NCBI GenBank assembly: GCA_947498815.1
Contig: CANMLU010000009.1
Coordinates: forward strand, 174,316 to 238,315
Source: an uncultured Aquimarina sp.
GTDB lineage: Bacteria; Bacteroidota; Bacteroidia; Flavobacteriales; Flavobacteriaceae
Direction: 5' to 3'
Length of the DNA stretch: 64,000 nucleotides
In this document: piece by piece, positions 19,629 through 28,919 of the stretch
Layout of the letters: each line of letters opens with the position of its first letter
How positions within the stretch are numbered: the stretch's first letter is position 1
Translations under genes and position numbers: made by a program
Notes under the pieces: model-generated
What the model was told of the DNA's origin: nothing
The model's input: only the letters and a program-made list of their open reading frames with translations
Databases searched by the model: none

Positions 19629-19866
19629 TTCTTTTATCCATTTCAAGGTAAAGCTGTTCTACCTTATCTCTTGCCCATTGTGTTTTTCTTAAAAACTTTA
19701 GACTAGATTTTATAGAAGGGTCTTTTTTAAAACAATTGATGTCAATTTTTGCTGCTAACCCTTCCCAACCATAATGGCTTGCTAAAGATTCTAATATATC
19801 TGCCAATTTCACCCCATGCAAAGGGTTGTTGGGTTGTTCTTTCTTGGGGTTGTTTTGTTTGTCCAT
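19624..19866 (-). CDS. VF530 family (DUF2132) small DNA-binding-like protein
   Basis: 80 residues matching the VF530/DUF2132 pattern: [21 protein letters not shown], then [20 protein letters not shown] and VEQLYLEM. This small helical family is widespread in Gram-negative bacteria; a structure of a Vibrio member suggested nucleic-acid binding, but its function is unknown. It is a single gene, 88 nt downstream of the FRG-domain gene on the same strand, and ends in the terminator shared with the convergent surface-protein gene. There is no sign that it belongs to the polysaccharide locus. Confidence 0.85.
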   Translation of the reverse strand: MDKQNNPKKEQPNNPLHGVKLADILESLASHYGWEGLAAKIDINCFKKDPSIKSSLKFLRKTQWARDKVEQLYLEMDKRK

Positions 19867-19954
19867 TAATGAGTTTCGTAATTATTAAAAATCACAAGTA
19901 CGTATTTTGTTTTTGATTTTAGTTCTTTTTTGGCTATAGTTCTTTACTTCATGA

Positions 19955-20839
19955 TTAACTCACTTTCCATTTTTTAGCTATCTCATGCATAGATTTTGAA
20001 AAACCATCTAAATCAGGAAACAATGCTGCTCCAGTAATATTCATATGGGTTAACACGAGTCTAATTTCCGAAAATGATTTTCGAGGAATAATAAATTTTA
20101 CGATTGGATTTTTTGGATTTGGCATTTTATAGTCACTATATTCGACATCAAGTTCACCTGAACCAAGTTTATACGAACCAAAGGTGGTAGATAGATTTTC
20201 TTCAAAAGAATGGTCGATTCTAGAAGGCATAAGGAATTCTCCTTGTTGTGCTATTTGTCGTCTATTCAATTGTAAAGGTTTTACATTAATTACTCTAAGA
20301 GGCAGGTCTTTTATAGGAGCTGGTTGTTTAGGGGATATTTCGAAACTCGGTTTCAAGAATTGATTCGCTTTGGTAAATGTTGGTTCTAATGAATCATATC
20401 GATAAAACCATTCTAAAGCGAAGAAAGAGTAAATTACTCCATCCACATCGTCATCATGTAATACAGCAAAATAGAGTGCTACAAATAGTGAACGAGTCAC
20501 ATCTAACAATCTGGTGGGAGCACCATGATGTTGCATAAGCGCTAACCATTGAATATAATCCAACTTATCTGGGGCTTTACAATAATGTTGGGCGCCTTGT
20601 TGAAATTTTTTTATAATCTCATGTTCAACATAATGAAGGTTGTTATATTCAACTCCTCCGCCAAAACCTTCAGGTCTGTACTTGAGGTCTGTAGGATTGT
20701 CTATATGACGTTCTAAAGAAGTGGTTAAGTGTTCATGAGAGCTTTTTTGGCCTCTATATACAAAGTCCGCAGACATTCCGAATTTTTCTACTAATTCTAA
20801 TATTTCTTTGACTGATGAAAGGGTATATTCTTTACTCAT
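19955..20839 (-). CDS. FRG-domain protein
   Basis: 294 residues with the FRG motif that names the family (VYRGQKSSHEHLTTSLERH near residue 22), followed by the usual second block around residues 100-130 (LALMQHHGAPTRLLDVTRSL, VALYFAV). No signal peptide or membrane helix is seen. FRG proteins are poorly understood; several sit in phage-defence or mobile islands, others are solitary. Neighbours here (VF530-like and exopolysaccharide genes) give no defence context. The C-terminal half contains a short Pro-rich motif (ISPKQPAPIKDLPLR). The molecular function is not known. Confidence 0.85.
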   Translation of the reverse strand: MSKEYTLSSVKEILELVEKFGMSADFVYRGQKSSHEHLTTSLERHIDNPTDLKYRPEGFGGGVEYNNLHYVEHEIIKKFQQGAQHYCKAPDKLDYIQWLALMQHHGAPTRLLDVTRSLFVALYFAVLHDDDVDGVIYSFFALEWFYRYDSLEPTFTKANQFLKPSFEISPKQPAPIKDLPLRVINVKPLQLNRRQIAQQGEFLMPSRIDHSFEENLSTTFGSYKLGSGELDVEYSDYKMPNPKNPIVKFIIPRKSFSEIRLVLTHMNITGAALFPDLDGFSKSMHEIAKKWKVS

Positions 20840-20939
20840 TAAAATCTAATTAGTCAATAAATAGGTTTTCATAATTATTACCAAGAACTGTATCTTATGT
20901 AAAAATACACATATTTCTGTTTGCTCACATTTATAAAAT

Positions 20940-23006
20940 CTAAGGCACCAATGCCATAATCTTCTTATCAAAAATAGGTTTCTGCAAAAAGTACCATTTC
21001 AGTTTAAATCCAAACTCAACAAACTCAAAACCTGCTGCAGTGGCTGAGGCTATATTACTATACTTACCATATATGTTTGCTTTAAAACGATCCGAAAACT
21101 GATGTCCAAACTTAGCTTCGGCTCTAAAAGTAGATGAGGCGGGATCTTCTTCTACAAATTGCTGGCCAAAAGCTGCACTAGTACTATAAAACCATTGCTT
21201 TTTGGGATGACTAACTATTTCTGCAAATACTTCTGCCAAATGAAACTGTTCTGGGCTAAAATATATAGTAGGCACTTGATCAGCAAAAGCAATATATTGA
21301 TAATTGATACCTGCTTTTAATACAGGTTTATTCAAAATCGAATAATATAATGATGTAAATAATAGATTTCTGGTATTATCATCTGTTTGCGACGTATGTA
21401 TGAGCTGCGTATACCAACCCAAATTAAAATTTGTACTCAGATTATAAGTAAGCATATAATTATTCATAATGATCTCCCTGTTCAATAAATCTGCATTAAA
21501 GTTTTGTAACTCTCTTTTGTAGCCAATATCTAAATTTTGCAGTCTAAAAGGTTTGATTTTTAGTAAGACTTCACCAACAAGTGATGTAAACGTATTAGTA
21601 AATCCATCGGCATTGGTGACTCCTATATTCCCAATCATAGAAACCTTGCCATTCAATTTATAATCCATCCCCAATCTTGCATTATGAGAAGTGGCTTCAT
21701 TAGTAGTAACCGTGTTCTTAGTTGTACGATAGGTATAGTTAAACGTCGTTTTGAATTTGGTCGAAAGCGGTATTTCTGAAGTCAGACCTACACTTACGGC
21801 CTCATTATCACCATTATCAAAGGTAAAAGTGGTTTTTTGTTCTACAAAAGGTGTATGTGATTTTTTAAGTGTTTTGATCAATTTTTCGGCATCTGGCTGT
21901 TTTGGATAAAATTGTAATGTCTTAAAAGCATATTCATAAGATTTCATATCCTCTCCTACTGCTCTATAGGCATTAGCGATTCCTAAATTACCATCAAACG
22001 ACGTCGTATCCTTATCTAAAATAGTAGTATACGCCTCTGTACTATTTTTAAATCTACTTGTATACATCCCATAGGTTGCTTGCAAAGCCAATACTCTTGC
22101 GTTATCAGGATACATTAACTTTAACTGGTCTATTTGCTCCTTTGCTACGGGAAACTTTCTATTCCATAATAATGCCTGAATGTATCGCTCTGTTGTGAAT
22201 AAGTAAAGTTCTTTATCCTCTTTAAAAACTTCTACTCTGGATTTAGCACTAGTAGCAATAGACAATGCTTTTTTCTCTTTGGATGCTTTATGAGCCACTA
22301 ATGAAAGGCCATTTAAAGATGTAATACTATCTTTTGGATTGGTCGCTAAAGCCTGGTATGTTTTTTCTGCAGCAACAAGATCATTACTTATTAAGTTTAT
22401 GTTTGCTTTATTGAGCTGGGTATCTTTATCATTAGGAAAATCTACTAGATTTTGATCCAACAATGTTAATGCCTCTGTATGTTTTTTATCCTGGGATAGC
22501 TCATTGGCATACCCCAACCGAATATATTTTCTTGAGATCAATGCATTGGGGTTTCCTTCTTGTAATTGTAGTGCTTTATTTACCCAATCTAACGCCTTTT
22601 TATATTTTTTTAAATTAGAAAGTGTATTGGCATATCCCAAAACTGCCGGAAAACTAGTTTTATTCTCCTCAGTTAATTTTTCATAATAGGACTCTGCTTC
22701 AGAAAACTGATGATTCCATAATAGAGATTCGGCATAATTCAGTTTGATTTCGAAATCTTCAGGGTACTCGCTTTTCAGTTCAGTAAAAATAACAACAGCC
22801 TTTTCTGAATCTCCTGATAACCCAACGACTCTTCCGTAGCATAGTCTTGCTGTTTTATTATCAGGATATTGTTTTAGAATAGTTGTAAAAAAAACTTCTG
22901 CTTTTGCATATTTACCTGTTTCCAAATAATTGAATCCTTCTTGCATATCTTGTGCAAAAGAAGATAGTGTAGATAACAGAAAAATATAAGGTAGTAATCG
23001 AGACAT
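20940..23006 (-). CDS. TPR protein with C-terminal outer-membrane barrel (PelB/YaiO-like layout)
   Basis: 688 residues: a signal peptide (LPYIFLLSTLSSFAQ), about ten tetratricopeptide repeats from about 20 to 385 (for example EGFNYLETGKYAKAEVFFTT, NALISRKYIRLGYANE), then about 300 residues of alternating strands ending in an aromatic strand (FEFVEFGFKLKWYFLQ), the pattern of a YaiO-type outer-membrane barrel. Periplasmic TPR plus barrel is the architecture of polysaccharide secretins such as PelB, PgaA and BcsC. It is divergent from the STAS-exporter unit, sharing a 186-bp promoter region, and its leader has the same AACCCAAA motif as the box-bearing genes. Probable role: export of the locus polysaccharide across the outer membrane. 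Confidence 0.8.
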   Translation of the reverse strand: MSRLLPYIFLLSTLSSFAQDMQEGFNYLETGKYAKAEVFFTTILKQYPDNKTARLCYGRVVGLSGDSEKAVVIFTELKSEYPEDFEIKLNYAESLLWNHQFSEAESYYEKLTEENKTSFPAVLGYANTLSNLKKYKKALDWVNKALQLQEGNPNALISRKYIRLGYANELSQDKKHTEALTLLDQNLVDFPNDKDTQLNKANINLISNDLVAAEKTYQALATNPKDSITSLNGLSLVAHKASKEKKALSIATSAKSRVEVFKEDKELYLFTTERYIQALLWNRKFPVAKEQIDQLKLMYPDNARVLALQATYGMYTSRFKNSTEAYTTILDKDTTSFDGNLGIANAYRAVGEDMKSYEYAFKTLQFYPKQPDAEKLIKTLKKSHTPFVEQKTTFTFDNGDNEAVSVGLTSEIPLSTKFKTTFNYTYRTTKNTVTTNEATSHNARLGMDYKLNGKVSMIGNIGVTNADGFTNTFTSLVGEVLLKIKPFRLQNLDIGYKRELQNFNADLLNREIIMNNYMLTYNLSTNFNLGWYTQLIHTSQTDDNTRNLLFTSLYYSILNKPVLKAGINYQYIAFADQVPTIYFSPEQFHLAEVFAEIVSHPKKQWFYSTSAAFGQQFVEEDPASSTFRAEAKFGHQFSDRFKANIYGKYSNIASATAAGFEFVEFGFKLKWYFLQKPIFDKKIMALVP

Positions 23007-23060
23007 AGGTTGTTTGGGTTTCTTTTCTACAAGGTAAGCATCTATTTTATGACTGTTGTG

Positions 23061-23094
23061 ACATTCATAATTTTTCCAACGTCATAATTTTTCC
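23061..23094. repeat. 17-bp direct repeat in divergent promoter region
   Basis: ACATTCATAATTTTTCC (23061-23077) is followed directly by AACGTCATAATTTTTCC (23078-23094), identical at 14 of 17 positions. The next bases begin LytTR site C. It may be a second regulator site for the divergent TPR gene, or simply a local duplication. Confidence 0.5.
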
Positions 23095-23181
23095 ATTCAT
23101 CTACACAAAATGGCAACTCACCGAAAATTAAAGAAACTACCTAGTCAGATCCTTCATATTTGTAGCATTACAAACCCAAAA
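23093..23181 (+). promoter_or_regulatory. Candidate LytTR site C with promoter of STAS-exporter unit
   Basis: Half-sites TTCATCTA (23096-23103) and CTCACCGA (23117-23124) are 21 bp apart. The -7-like CATATTTG (23155-23162) begins 31 nt after the second half-site, and a CCCAAAA leader lies at 23175-23181. It is nearly identical to site D. The same site could also act on the divergent TPR/barrel gene. Confidence 0.7.
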
Positions 23182-23192
23182 TATGAACGATT

Positions 23193-23489
23193 ATGGCACT
23201 TAAAATTACAAACAATTATGGAGTATTTGAAATCAACGGAAGCATTATAGCAGAAAATGCAAAGTCACTACAACATCATTTCGAACAACTATTATTCACT
23301 TCTGATAGTGTAATTCTATCAGTAGATAATGTAAAAAAAATAGATGCTTCAGGAGTAAGTGCTTTAACCAATCTGTATAAACGAGCTATGAAAAGTAATA
23401 AAATCTTTTACATCATAGGCAAAGAGAATAAAAAGGTCCAAAAGGCCTTCGGAAAAGTAAATTACATCTTAAGAGGTGATTTTGTATAA
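23193..23489 (+). CDS. STAS-domain (anti-anti-sigma-like) protein
   Basis: 98 residues forming one STAS domain. The loop VKKIDASGVSALTNLY carries the conserved Asp-x-Ser-Gly, with Ser53 at the place phosphorylated in SpoIIAA-like proteins. No anti-sigma kinase or sigma factor of that class is adjacent. It is the first gene after LytTR site C and lies 25 nt before the exporter gene, so it is probably co-transcribed. A regulatory switch on polysaccharide assembly by protein interaction is a fair inference; a classical anti-anti-sigma role cannot be supported from the window. Confidence 0.85.
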   Translation: MALKITNNYGVFEINGSIIAENAKSLQHHFEQLLFTSDSVILSVDNVKKIDASGVSALTNLYKRAMKSNKIFYIIGKENKKVQKAFGKVNYILRGDFV

Positions 23490-23514
23490 AAATTTTTAAC
23501 CTGTATCTTCAGTA

Positions 23515-24750
23515 ATGACTATTAGTACTTACATACCAAAATTAACTGCCGAGCAAAAATTTATGGCTAGTGTACTTGTTGTAAACGGAGGTAACTATCT
23601 ATATAACCTAGCGCTGGGAAGAATCCTTGGCCCTGAGTTGTTTTCAGATGCTGCTTTGCTAATTACCTTTCTTTTGGTGTTATCATTTGTTGCAATGACA
23701 TTTCAGCTGGCAACAGCTAAATTCTCTGTACTATTTGAACAAAAAGTATTTACTAGTTTCGTGAATATAAGCTATAAATATGCCACACTAGTTGGAGTTG
23801 TATTGGGTGCTTTATTAATACTATTCGCCAAAGATTTACAGTATATCTTTAATACGCAATCTCACTTAATGTTTACCATATTTGGCTTTGGGGTTCCTGT
23901 CTACTTTATTATGAGTGTAAATCGAGGTGTTTTTCAGGGAACTAAAAATTTTGAGAATCTTGCTATAACCTATCAAGGAGAAATGATGAGTAGGTTATTA
24001 ATTACGCTACTACTCATATATGTTCTTCCTTTTTCTCCTTCTATTTCAATAGTTATAGGAATCATTATCTCATTTGTCATAGGATTGATTCCTTTTAAAG
24101 CAAAAAGAATTTCTCTTCTAAAAAAACATACATTATCAAAAAAACACGCTAAACATGTGATTCGATTTTTTGTTCTGACTGCTTTTTATGAGTTGACGCA
24201 AATCATCATTAATAATAGTGACATTTTATTAGTAAAACATTACTTTAATGAATATGACGCTGGATTATATGCCTCGTTGGCATTAATAGGACGAGTAGTG
24301 TATTTTGTAGCCTGGATGTTTGTGATGCTATTATTACCCAAAGTGGTACAAAAACAAAAAGACGGAGAATCTCACGCTCCAATACTTTTCAAGTATACAG
24401 GATATATAACGATACTCGCTACATCAATTATATTAGGGTGCTATCTGTTTCCTGAATTAGTAATTAATATACTTTTTGGATCTGATTATATCGCTATCGC
24501 TCCTTTATTGTGGAAATATGCAATCGCTACCTCACTATTTGCGATATCAAACATATTTGCCTACTACTTCTTATCGTTAGACAGATATATCCCTGTGGTA
24601 TTATCTGGATTATTGGGGATCTCTCAGGTATTATTTATAGTATTCTTTCATGAATCACTAGCACAAGTAGTCATTATGCAGATTATAGCCATGGGAATTC
24701 TATTAGCCGTACAACTGGTATATTTCTTCGTTCAGGGCATAAAGAAATAA
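23515..24750 (+). CDS. Wzx/PST-type polysaccharide exporter
   Basis: 411 residues with about 12 hydrophobic helices from residue 15 to the end and short charged loops, the pattern of the polysaccharide transporter (MOP/PST) superfamily. Recognisable parts are the N-terminal VNGGNYLYNLALGRILGPE, the FQGTKNFENLA loop after the fourth helix, and the long helix-loop ALIGRVVYFVAWMFVMLLLP. Such proteins flip lipid-linked sugars or, as PelG, export a growing chain made by a cytosolic GT4 enzyme. It sits between the STAS gene and a GT4 gene, the same pairing as pelG/pelF. The substrate is unknown. Confidence 0.85.
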   Translation: MTISTYIPKLTAEQKFMASVLVVNGGNYLYNLALGRILGPELFSDAALLITFLLVLSFVAMTFQLATAKFSVLFEQKVFTSFVNISYKYATLVGVVLGALLILFAKDLQYIFNTQSHLMFTIFGFGVPVYFIMSVNRGVFQGTKNFENLAITYQGEMMSRLLITLLLIYVLPFSPSISIVIGIIISFVIGLIPFKAKRISLLKKHTLSKKHAKHVIRFFVLTAFYELTQIIINNSDILLVKHYFNEYDAGLYASLALIGRVVYFVAWMFVMLLLPKVVQKQKDGESHAPILFKYTGYITILATSIILGCYLFPELVINILFGSDYIAIAPLLWKYAIATSLFAISNIFAYYFLSLDRYIPVVLSGLLGISQVLFIVFFHESLAQVVIMQIIAMGILLAVQLVYFFVQGIKK

Positions 24751-24772
24751 AGTATAGATCGTGATATTTATA

Positions 24773-24857
24773 CCACTCATCTATACATAAACGCAACTCA
24801 CCGAAACTTGCCCAATAAATAATTGATTTTGAATCATATTTGTAGTGTAACCCAAAA
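24773..24857 (+). promoter_or_regulatory. Candidate LytTR site D with promoter of GT4 gene
   Basis: Half-sites CTCATCTA (24776-24783) and CTCACCGA (24797-24804) are 21 bp apart. CATATTTG (24835-24842) starts 31 nt after the second half-site, and a CCCAAAA leader follows at 24851-24857, ten bases before the ATG. It shares CAACTCACCGAAA and TCATATTTGTAG with site C. Confidence 0.7.
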
Positions 24858-24866
24858 GAAACTACT

Positions 24867-26078
24867 ATGAAACTTGCAATTGTAACCGCATATCCCCCTA
24901 GTAAAGTAACCTTGAATGAATATGCTTATCATTTGGTAAAACATTTTAGACAACAAACAGAGGTTTCAGAATTAGTGTTATTTACAGATGCAACACCAGA
25001 AGAAGCTGATATCCAATTCTCTGAAGAAGGTTGTAAAGTTGCAATTAAACAATGTTGGACATTTAACAGCTACACTACTATTTTTTCTGTAATGAAGGCT
25101 ATAAAACAAACCGCTCCAGATGCAATACTGTTTAATCTACAATTCATGAAGTTTGGAGATCAAAAAATTCCAGCAGCATTGGGATTATTACTCCCCTTGT
25201 TTTGCAAAATGAAAAAGATCCCAACGATTGTTTTATTACATAATATTTTGGAGCAAGTTGATTTACAAAGTGCTGGGTTTACCAAAAATAAACTCTTACA
25301 AAAAGCCTATAATTTTATAGGAACATCTCTAACTAAACTCATATTAAAAGCTGATACAGTAGCAGTAACCATCAATAAATATGTTGATATTCTTGAAAAA
25401 AAGTATCATGCAGATAATGTTATTCTAATTCCACATGGCACATTTGAGTTACCTTCAACCCCATTTTATGATATACCTGAAGGGCCTCTAAAGGTTATGA
25501 CCTTTGGAAAATTTGGTACCTACAAAAAAATAGAGATACTTGTCGAGGCTGTCGAGAAAGTACGATCACGAACTAATATAGATATAGAAATTGTAATTGC
25601 AGGGACAGATAATCCTAATGTACCTGGCTACCTAAAATCGATGAAAGAAAAGTATGCAACAGTGCCTCAAATAACCTTTACAGGATATGTAGCAGAAGAA
25701 GACGTACCAACAATCTTTGGAGAAAGCGCAATGGTTGTATTTCCTTACACAGCTACTACCGGAAGTTCTGGGGTACTACATCAGGCAGGTAGTTACGGAA
25801 AAGCTGTTGTAATGCCTGATCTTGGAGACTTGAGTATTCTGGTACAAGACGAAGGGTATAGAGGAGAATTCTTTAGCCCAAAAAGCATCGATAATCTAGC
25901 TGATGCCATCGAAAAAATTGTACGCTATCCTTTGTATCGAATTGAATTAGGCAAAGCGAACTATAAAGCTGCCACGGCGTATCCTATGAGTAGAATTACA
26001 GGAATGTATGTAGAAGAGTTTATGAATATTCAACAAAACGGCTTACAACTATCAAAACCAAAAATGAGATCCATATAA
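24867..26078 (+). CDS. GT4-family glycosyltransferase
   Basis: 403 residues with a GT-B fold, no membrane segment. The N-terminal Rossmann half starts MKLAIVTAYPPSKVTLNEYAY. The C-terminal donor-binding half begins LKVMTFGKFGTYKKIEILVEA and contains IVIAGTDNPNVPGY, ITFTGYVAEEDVPTIF and the nucleotide-sugar loop TGSSGVLHQAGSYGKAVVMP. The usual Glu of the E-x7-E motif in that loop is not evident. It is the only large cytosolic polymerase-type transferase in the locus, with its own LytTR-type promoter, so it may build the polymer exported by the neighbouring PST protein. Donor sugar and linkage cannot be read from the sequence. Confidence 0.88.
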   Translation: MKLAIVTAYPPSKVTLNEYAYHLVKHFRQQTEVSELVLFTDATPEEADIQFSEEGCKVAIKQCWTFNSYTTIFSVMKAIKQTAPDAILFNLQFMKFGDQKIPAALGLLLPLFCKMKKIPTIVLLHNILEQVDLQSAGFTKNKLLQKAYNFIGTSLTKLILKADTVAVTINKYVDILEKKYHADNVILIPHGTFELPSTPFYDIPEGPLKVMTFGKFGTYKKIEILVEAVEKVRSRTNIDIEIVIAGTDNPNVPGYLKSMKEKYATVPQITFTGYVAEEDVPTIFGESAMVVFPYTATTGSSGVLHQAGSYGKAVVMPDLGDLSILVQDEGYRGEFFSPKSIDNLADAIEKIVRYPLYRIELGKANYKAATAYPMSRITGMYVEEFMNIQQNGLQLSKPKMRSI

Positions 26079-26129
26079 AAATGTAACAACTTGATTACCC
26101 CATGAGTTGTCACTTCGTCACAATTGCTA

Positions 26130-26157
26130 AACATCCACATATAATGTGGGTGTTTTT
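26130..26157. terminator. Bidirectional terminator between GT4 and glycosidase genes
   Basis: The stem AACATCCACAT / ATGTGGGTGTT with a 3-base loop is followed by six T. It lies between convergent genes and abuts the stop codon of the minus-strand glycosidase gene. Confidence 0.8.
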
Positions 26158-27705
26158 TTAGTTACCAGCAAACTCAAAAGCCTTCTTCCTATTTCCTGCT
26201 TTATCAATAAATCCAAAATACTTTTGCTTATGCTTTCGCCAAGGTAAACTGCCCACTACACTAGTTGGCACTTCTTCAAAATCATACAACGTCCAAGATA
26301 GATAATGAATCGTATTTGTTTTAATCATTTCCTGAAACTGTTTATGATATGCGGCTTGTTTTTTTTCTGATACTCCAAAAGGACTCCAAAGACTCAGGTT
26401 ACTAGACACTCCAAATTCTTGCAATACCAGAGGCTTATTTATTTTGGCATTCAATCCATTGTATGCTTTTTCAAAAACATCAATATCCTGATAGTAATGA
26501 AAAGAGACAAAATCCACCTCATCTTGTAAAATACTGGCTGATGCTATATCAGACCACCCAATAGTGACCAAATGATTTGGGTCATATTGTTTTATTTGAA
26601 GCATCATTTCGCGTAGCCATGCTACTACGTTTTCTTGCCCTCTACTTTCAAAATCAAGATTAGGTTCATTTTTAATATCCCAGGCAAGGATGCTTTTGTG
26701 ATTTTTAAACACACTCACTATTTGCTCTACATGGCGATGTGTTAATGTCCAATCTAACACCGAATAGTCTCCATAAAAATCAAACAGAGTAACGATCACT
26801 TTCAAATCCTTAGCTTCAGCCTGATTTAATACCTGTCGTAACTTTTGTAATTTTTCTGTTAGTACTGCTGCTTTTCCAAAGTCTTGATACTGTACAAAGA
26901 TTCTAATAGTATTCAGACTCATAGTTTTCATAATATCGAGGTCTTTTGCAATCACATCAATATCAAAATCATTTCCAAACATATCCCATGGGCTTTTCTG
27001 AGGGTAATAGTTGATGCCTTTGATTTGAAATTCTTGATTATCAACATAGATTTTCGTGCCAATCACTTTAACAAACCCATCTGTTTGAAGCGTATCTTTT
27101 GATATTTGACTTTCTTCTTTTACTATATGTCGTATCCGCCAAAAACCATCTTCTAACAATAACATCACCTGATAATCCGATTGTACTTCAGTTTCTAGCA
27201 AGAGTTGATCTTTTTGATATATCTGTTGATATTCTTTTACATTTTTATCTGTCAAAACAGCTAACTGCCCATCTGCACTATAAAAATCTAGTAGCAAATT
27301 GTGGTTAGTGGTAGTTCCTTTTACAATTATATCCTTTTGCTTATTGGCTTCTAAATTTTTGATAATATGTTGCTGTGCACTATTTGTATAATAATCATCA
27401 ATCCCGCTGGTCAAATTGGTCTGATATGCTACTTGACGTATATACCAGGCATTGAGGTAGTCTTTTTCTATATCAAGTAGTGTTTGTTTCTCTATGGGTC
27501 TACCCGGATTGATGGTATCTTTCCAAATTACTTTGGGAAGATATGCTTGATCTTTATCTAATGCCAAATGTAACATCGATGACCTATCTGCTCCTGTATT
27601 GAGGTATGACAATGTTTTACCAATCCCTAAAAGAATTAGTACTACAATCCCCAGAAAAGAAGAAATGATTAAAGATCTATATATGTTTTTATTCCAATTC
27701 GTCAT
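26158..27705 (-). CDS. Membrane-anchored clan GH-A glycosidase (GH5-like)
   Basis: 515 residues. One N-terminal transmembrane anchor (about 12-32, IISSFLGIVVLILLGIG) is followed by a 150-residue domain of unclear type, then a TIM-barrel glycosidase from about 215. The acid/base is in ILAWDIKNEPNLDF and the nucleophile in PLVLQEFGVSS, the two-glutamate layout of GH5-like enzymes; IKGINYYPQKSPWDMFG is the typical barrel entry. The anchor places it on the periplasmic face of the inner membrane. It overlaps the upstream gene by 4 nt (ATGA). In an export locus it could trim or release the polymer during secretion, as PelA or BcsZ hydrolases do; that role is inferred. Confidence 0.85.
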   Translation of the reverse strand: MTNWNKNIYRSLIISSFLGIVVLILLGIGKTLSYLNTGADRSSMLHLALDKDQAYLPKVIWKDTINPGRPIEKQTLLDIEKDYLNAWYIRQVAYQTNLTSGIDDYYTNSAQQHIIKNLEANKQKDIIVKGTTTNHNLLLDFYSADGQLAVLTDKNVKEYQQIYQKDQLLLETEVQSDYQVMLLLEDGFWRIRHIVKEESQISKDTLQTDGFVKVIGTKIYVDNQEFQIKGINYYPQKSPWDMFGNDFDIDVIAKDLDIMKTMSLNTIRIFVQYQDFGKAAVLTEKLQKLRQVLNQAEAKDLKVIVTLFDFYGDYSVLDWTLTHRHVEQIVSVFKNHKSILAWDIKNEPNLDFESRGQENVVAWLREMMLQIKQYDPNHLVTIGWSDIASASILQDEVDFVSFHYYQDIDVFEKAYNGLNAKINKPLVLQEFGVSSNLSLWSPFGVSEKKQAAYHKQFQEMIKTNTIHYLSWTLYDFEEVPTSVVGSLPWRKHKQKYFGFIDKAGNRKKAFEFAGN

Positions 27706-28919
27706 TTTAATAGTGTCTGTAAAAACTCTTTTTGAACCCCTAAGGCTTCAATTTTTATAGTGTATTTCCCCGAAGGGTAAAATTCCTCTTTTAGTAGAAA
27801 CCTAACCACTCCATTAGACGATGATTTGATTTTAGTTTCAACACTTTTATCTTTTTTAATTTTTAAAGCCACTATTGCTCCGTCTGGTATTAATTGGTCC
27901 ATAAAGCTTAACAATGGTCCTACCACAATTTCACGATTGTCATTAAAAAACTGCACCTCAAAATCATCAAGCACAGATGCATATTCGAGCTGTATTACAT
28001 TGCTTTTCGCGATCCCGGGAACAAAAGCTCTTACTTCCCAAAAATCCTGATGATCGGGATGTAGCATTTTGCCAATAGCCTGCCCATTAACAGTGCCACT
28101 TTGTGTTTGTAAAATAGCTCCTTCTTTATCTTTGATTTTAAACTCGACCAAAGTACCATCACTCACAATATTTCCGTATTCATCTTTGAGGACAGAAGTG
28201 ATAAATTCAGAAATTTGATTTCCGTCTGCATACGAATGTTTTCGTTGACTACTGATCTGAAAATCTTCGGGGAGTGAAGGGAATACCTCAATCGAAAATT
28301 CTTTTGAAGCCGTTTCTCTAACTTTTGACGACATCAATAATCGCCCTGATTGTCTATAAGAGAATATGTTTAGCCATCCTATCATATCCTTACTATACAA
28401 ATCTACTTCTTTTTCACTTTCCAAGAACTGATGCTTTAATTGCATTGCAGTGCTATCTGGCAACGGATTATCATATATATCTGTAGGCACAACTACTTGC
28501 ATCGTATAATCTGTTCCTCCAGCTATAATACTAGGTGGTCCAACATAAGACTCTAATTGTACTGGCTTTGTAGTATTAGCCTTAACCTGTATAGTGCCTT
28601 TTACTATTGCTTTAGAGTTATGCAGTAGCGTATACTGTATGATTCCCTTTTTATTTGAAACAAACTCAGGTAGCGTATATCGGGTTGTATCAGACTCCAG
28701 TACTGTACTACCAAATGAAGCATGTAAAAAAAGTTGAGTTTTGGCTGGAGTATTCAGCTTAAAATTTAATTCAATCGTGTCCCCAGCTTCAAATACCTTC
28801 TGTTTAGTTTCTAAAACTGCTAATACTTGTTGCGCAGTATTGAATACTGTCGTAAAACCAATGCAACATACAAGGAATATGGGTAACCAAAAGGTGATAT
28901 GTTTTCGTTCTAAACTCAT
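27702..28919 (-). CDS. Membrane-anchored Ig-like domain protein of the polysaccharide locus
   Basis: 405 residues, unrecognised by family. A signal anchor lies at about 8-28 (ITFWLPIFLVCCIGFTTVF), and the rest is predicted all-beta and periplasmic. At least two Ig-like segments are suggested: about 215-300 with DGNQISEFITSVLKDEYGN, resembling invasin-type Ig modules (the D-G-x...V-x-D-x-x-G-N pattern), and a terminal one ending GKYTIKIEALGVQKEFLQ. It is translationally linked to both neighbours (1-nt overlap with the large membrane protein, 4-nt with the glycosidase), so the three products probably form one complex. Probable role: periplasmic scaffold or polymer guide; no enzymatic motif is visible. 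Confidence 0.7.
   Translation of the reverse strand: MSLERKHITFWLPIFLVCCIGFTTVFNTAQQVLAVLETKQKVFEAGDTIELNFKLNTPAKTQLFLHASFGSTVLESDTTRYTLPEFVSNKKGIIQYTLLHNSKAIVKGTIQVKANTTKPVQLESYVGPPSIIAGGTDYTMQVVVPTDIYDNPLPDSTAMQLKHQFLESEKEVDLYSKDMIGWLNIFSYRQSGRLLMSSKVRETASKEFSIEVFPSLPEDFQISSQRKHSYADGNQISEFITSVLKDEYGNIVSDGTLVEFKIKDKEGAILQTQSGTVNGQAIGKMLHPDHQDFWEVRAFVPGIAKSNVIQLEYASVLDDFEVQFFNDNREIVVGPLLSFMDQLIPDGAIVALKIKKDKSVETKIKSSSNGVVRFLLKEEFYPSGKYTIKIEALGVQKEFLQTLLK

Noticed and set aside
23037-23096. A LytTR-type site for the TPR/barrel gene on the minus strand
   Set aside because: At the positions predicted from the fixed geometry (23068-23075 and 23089-23096) the bases do not fit the half-site; only the leader motif is shared.
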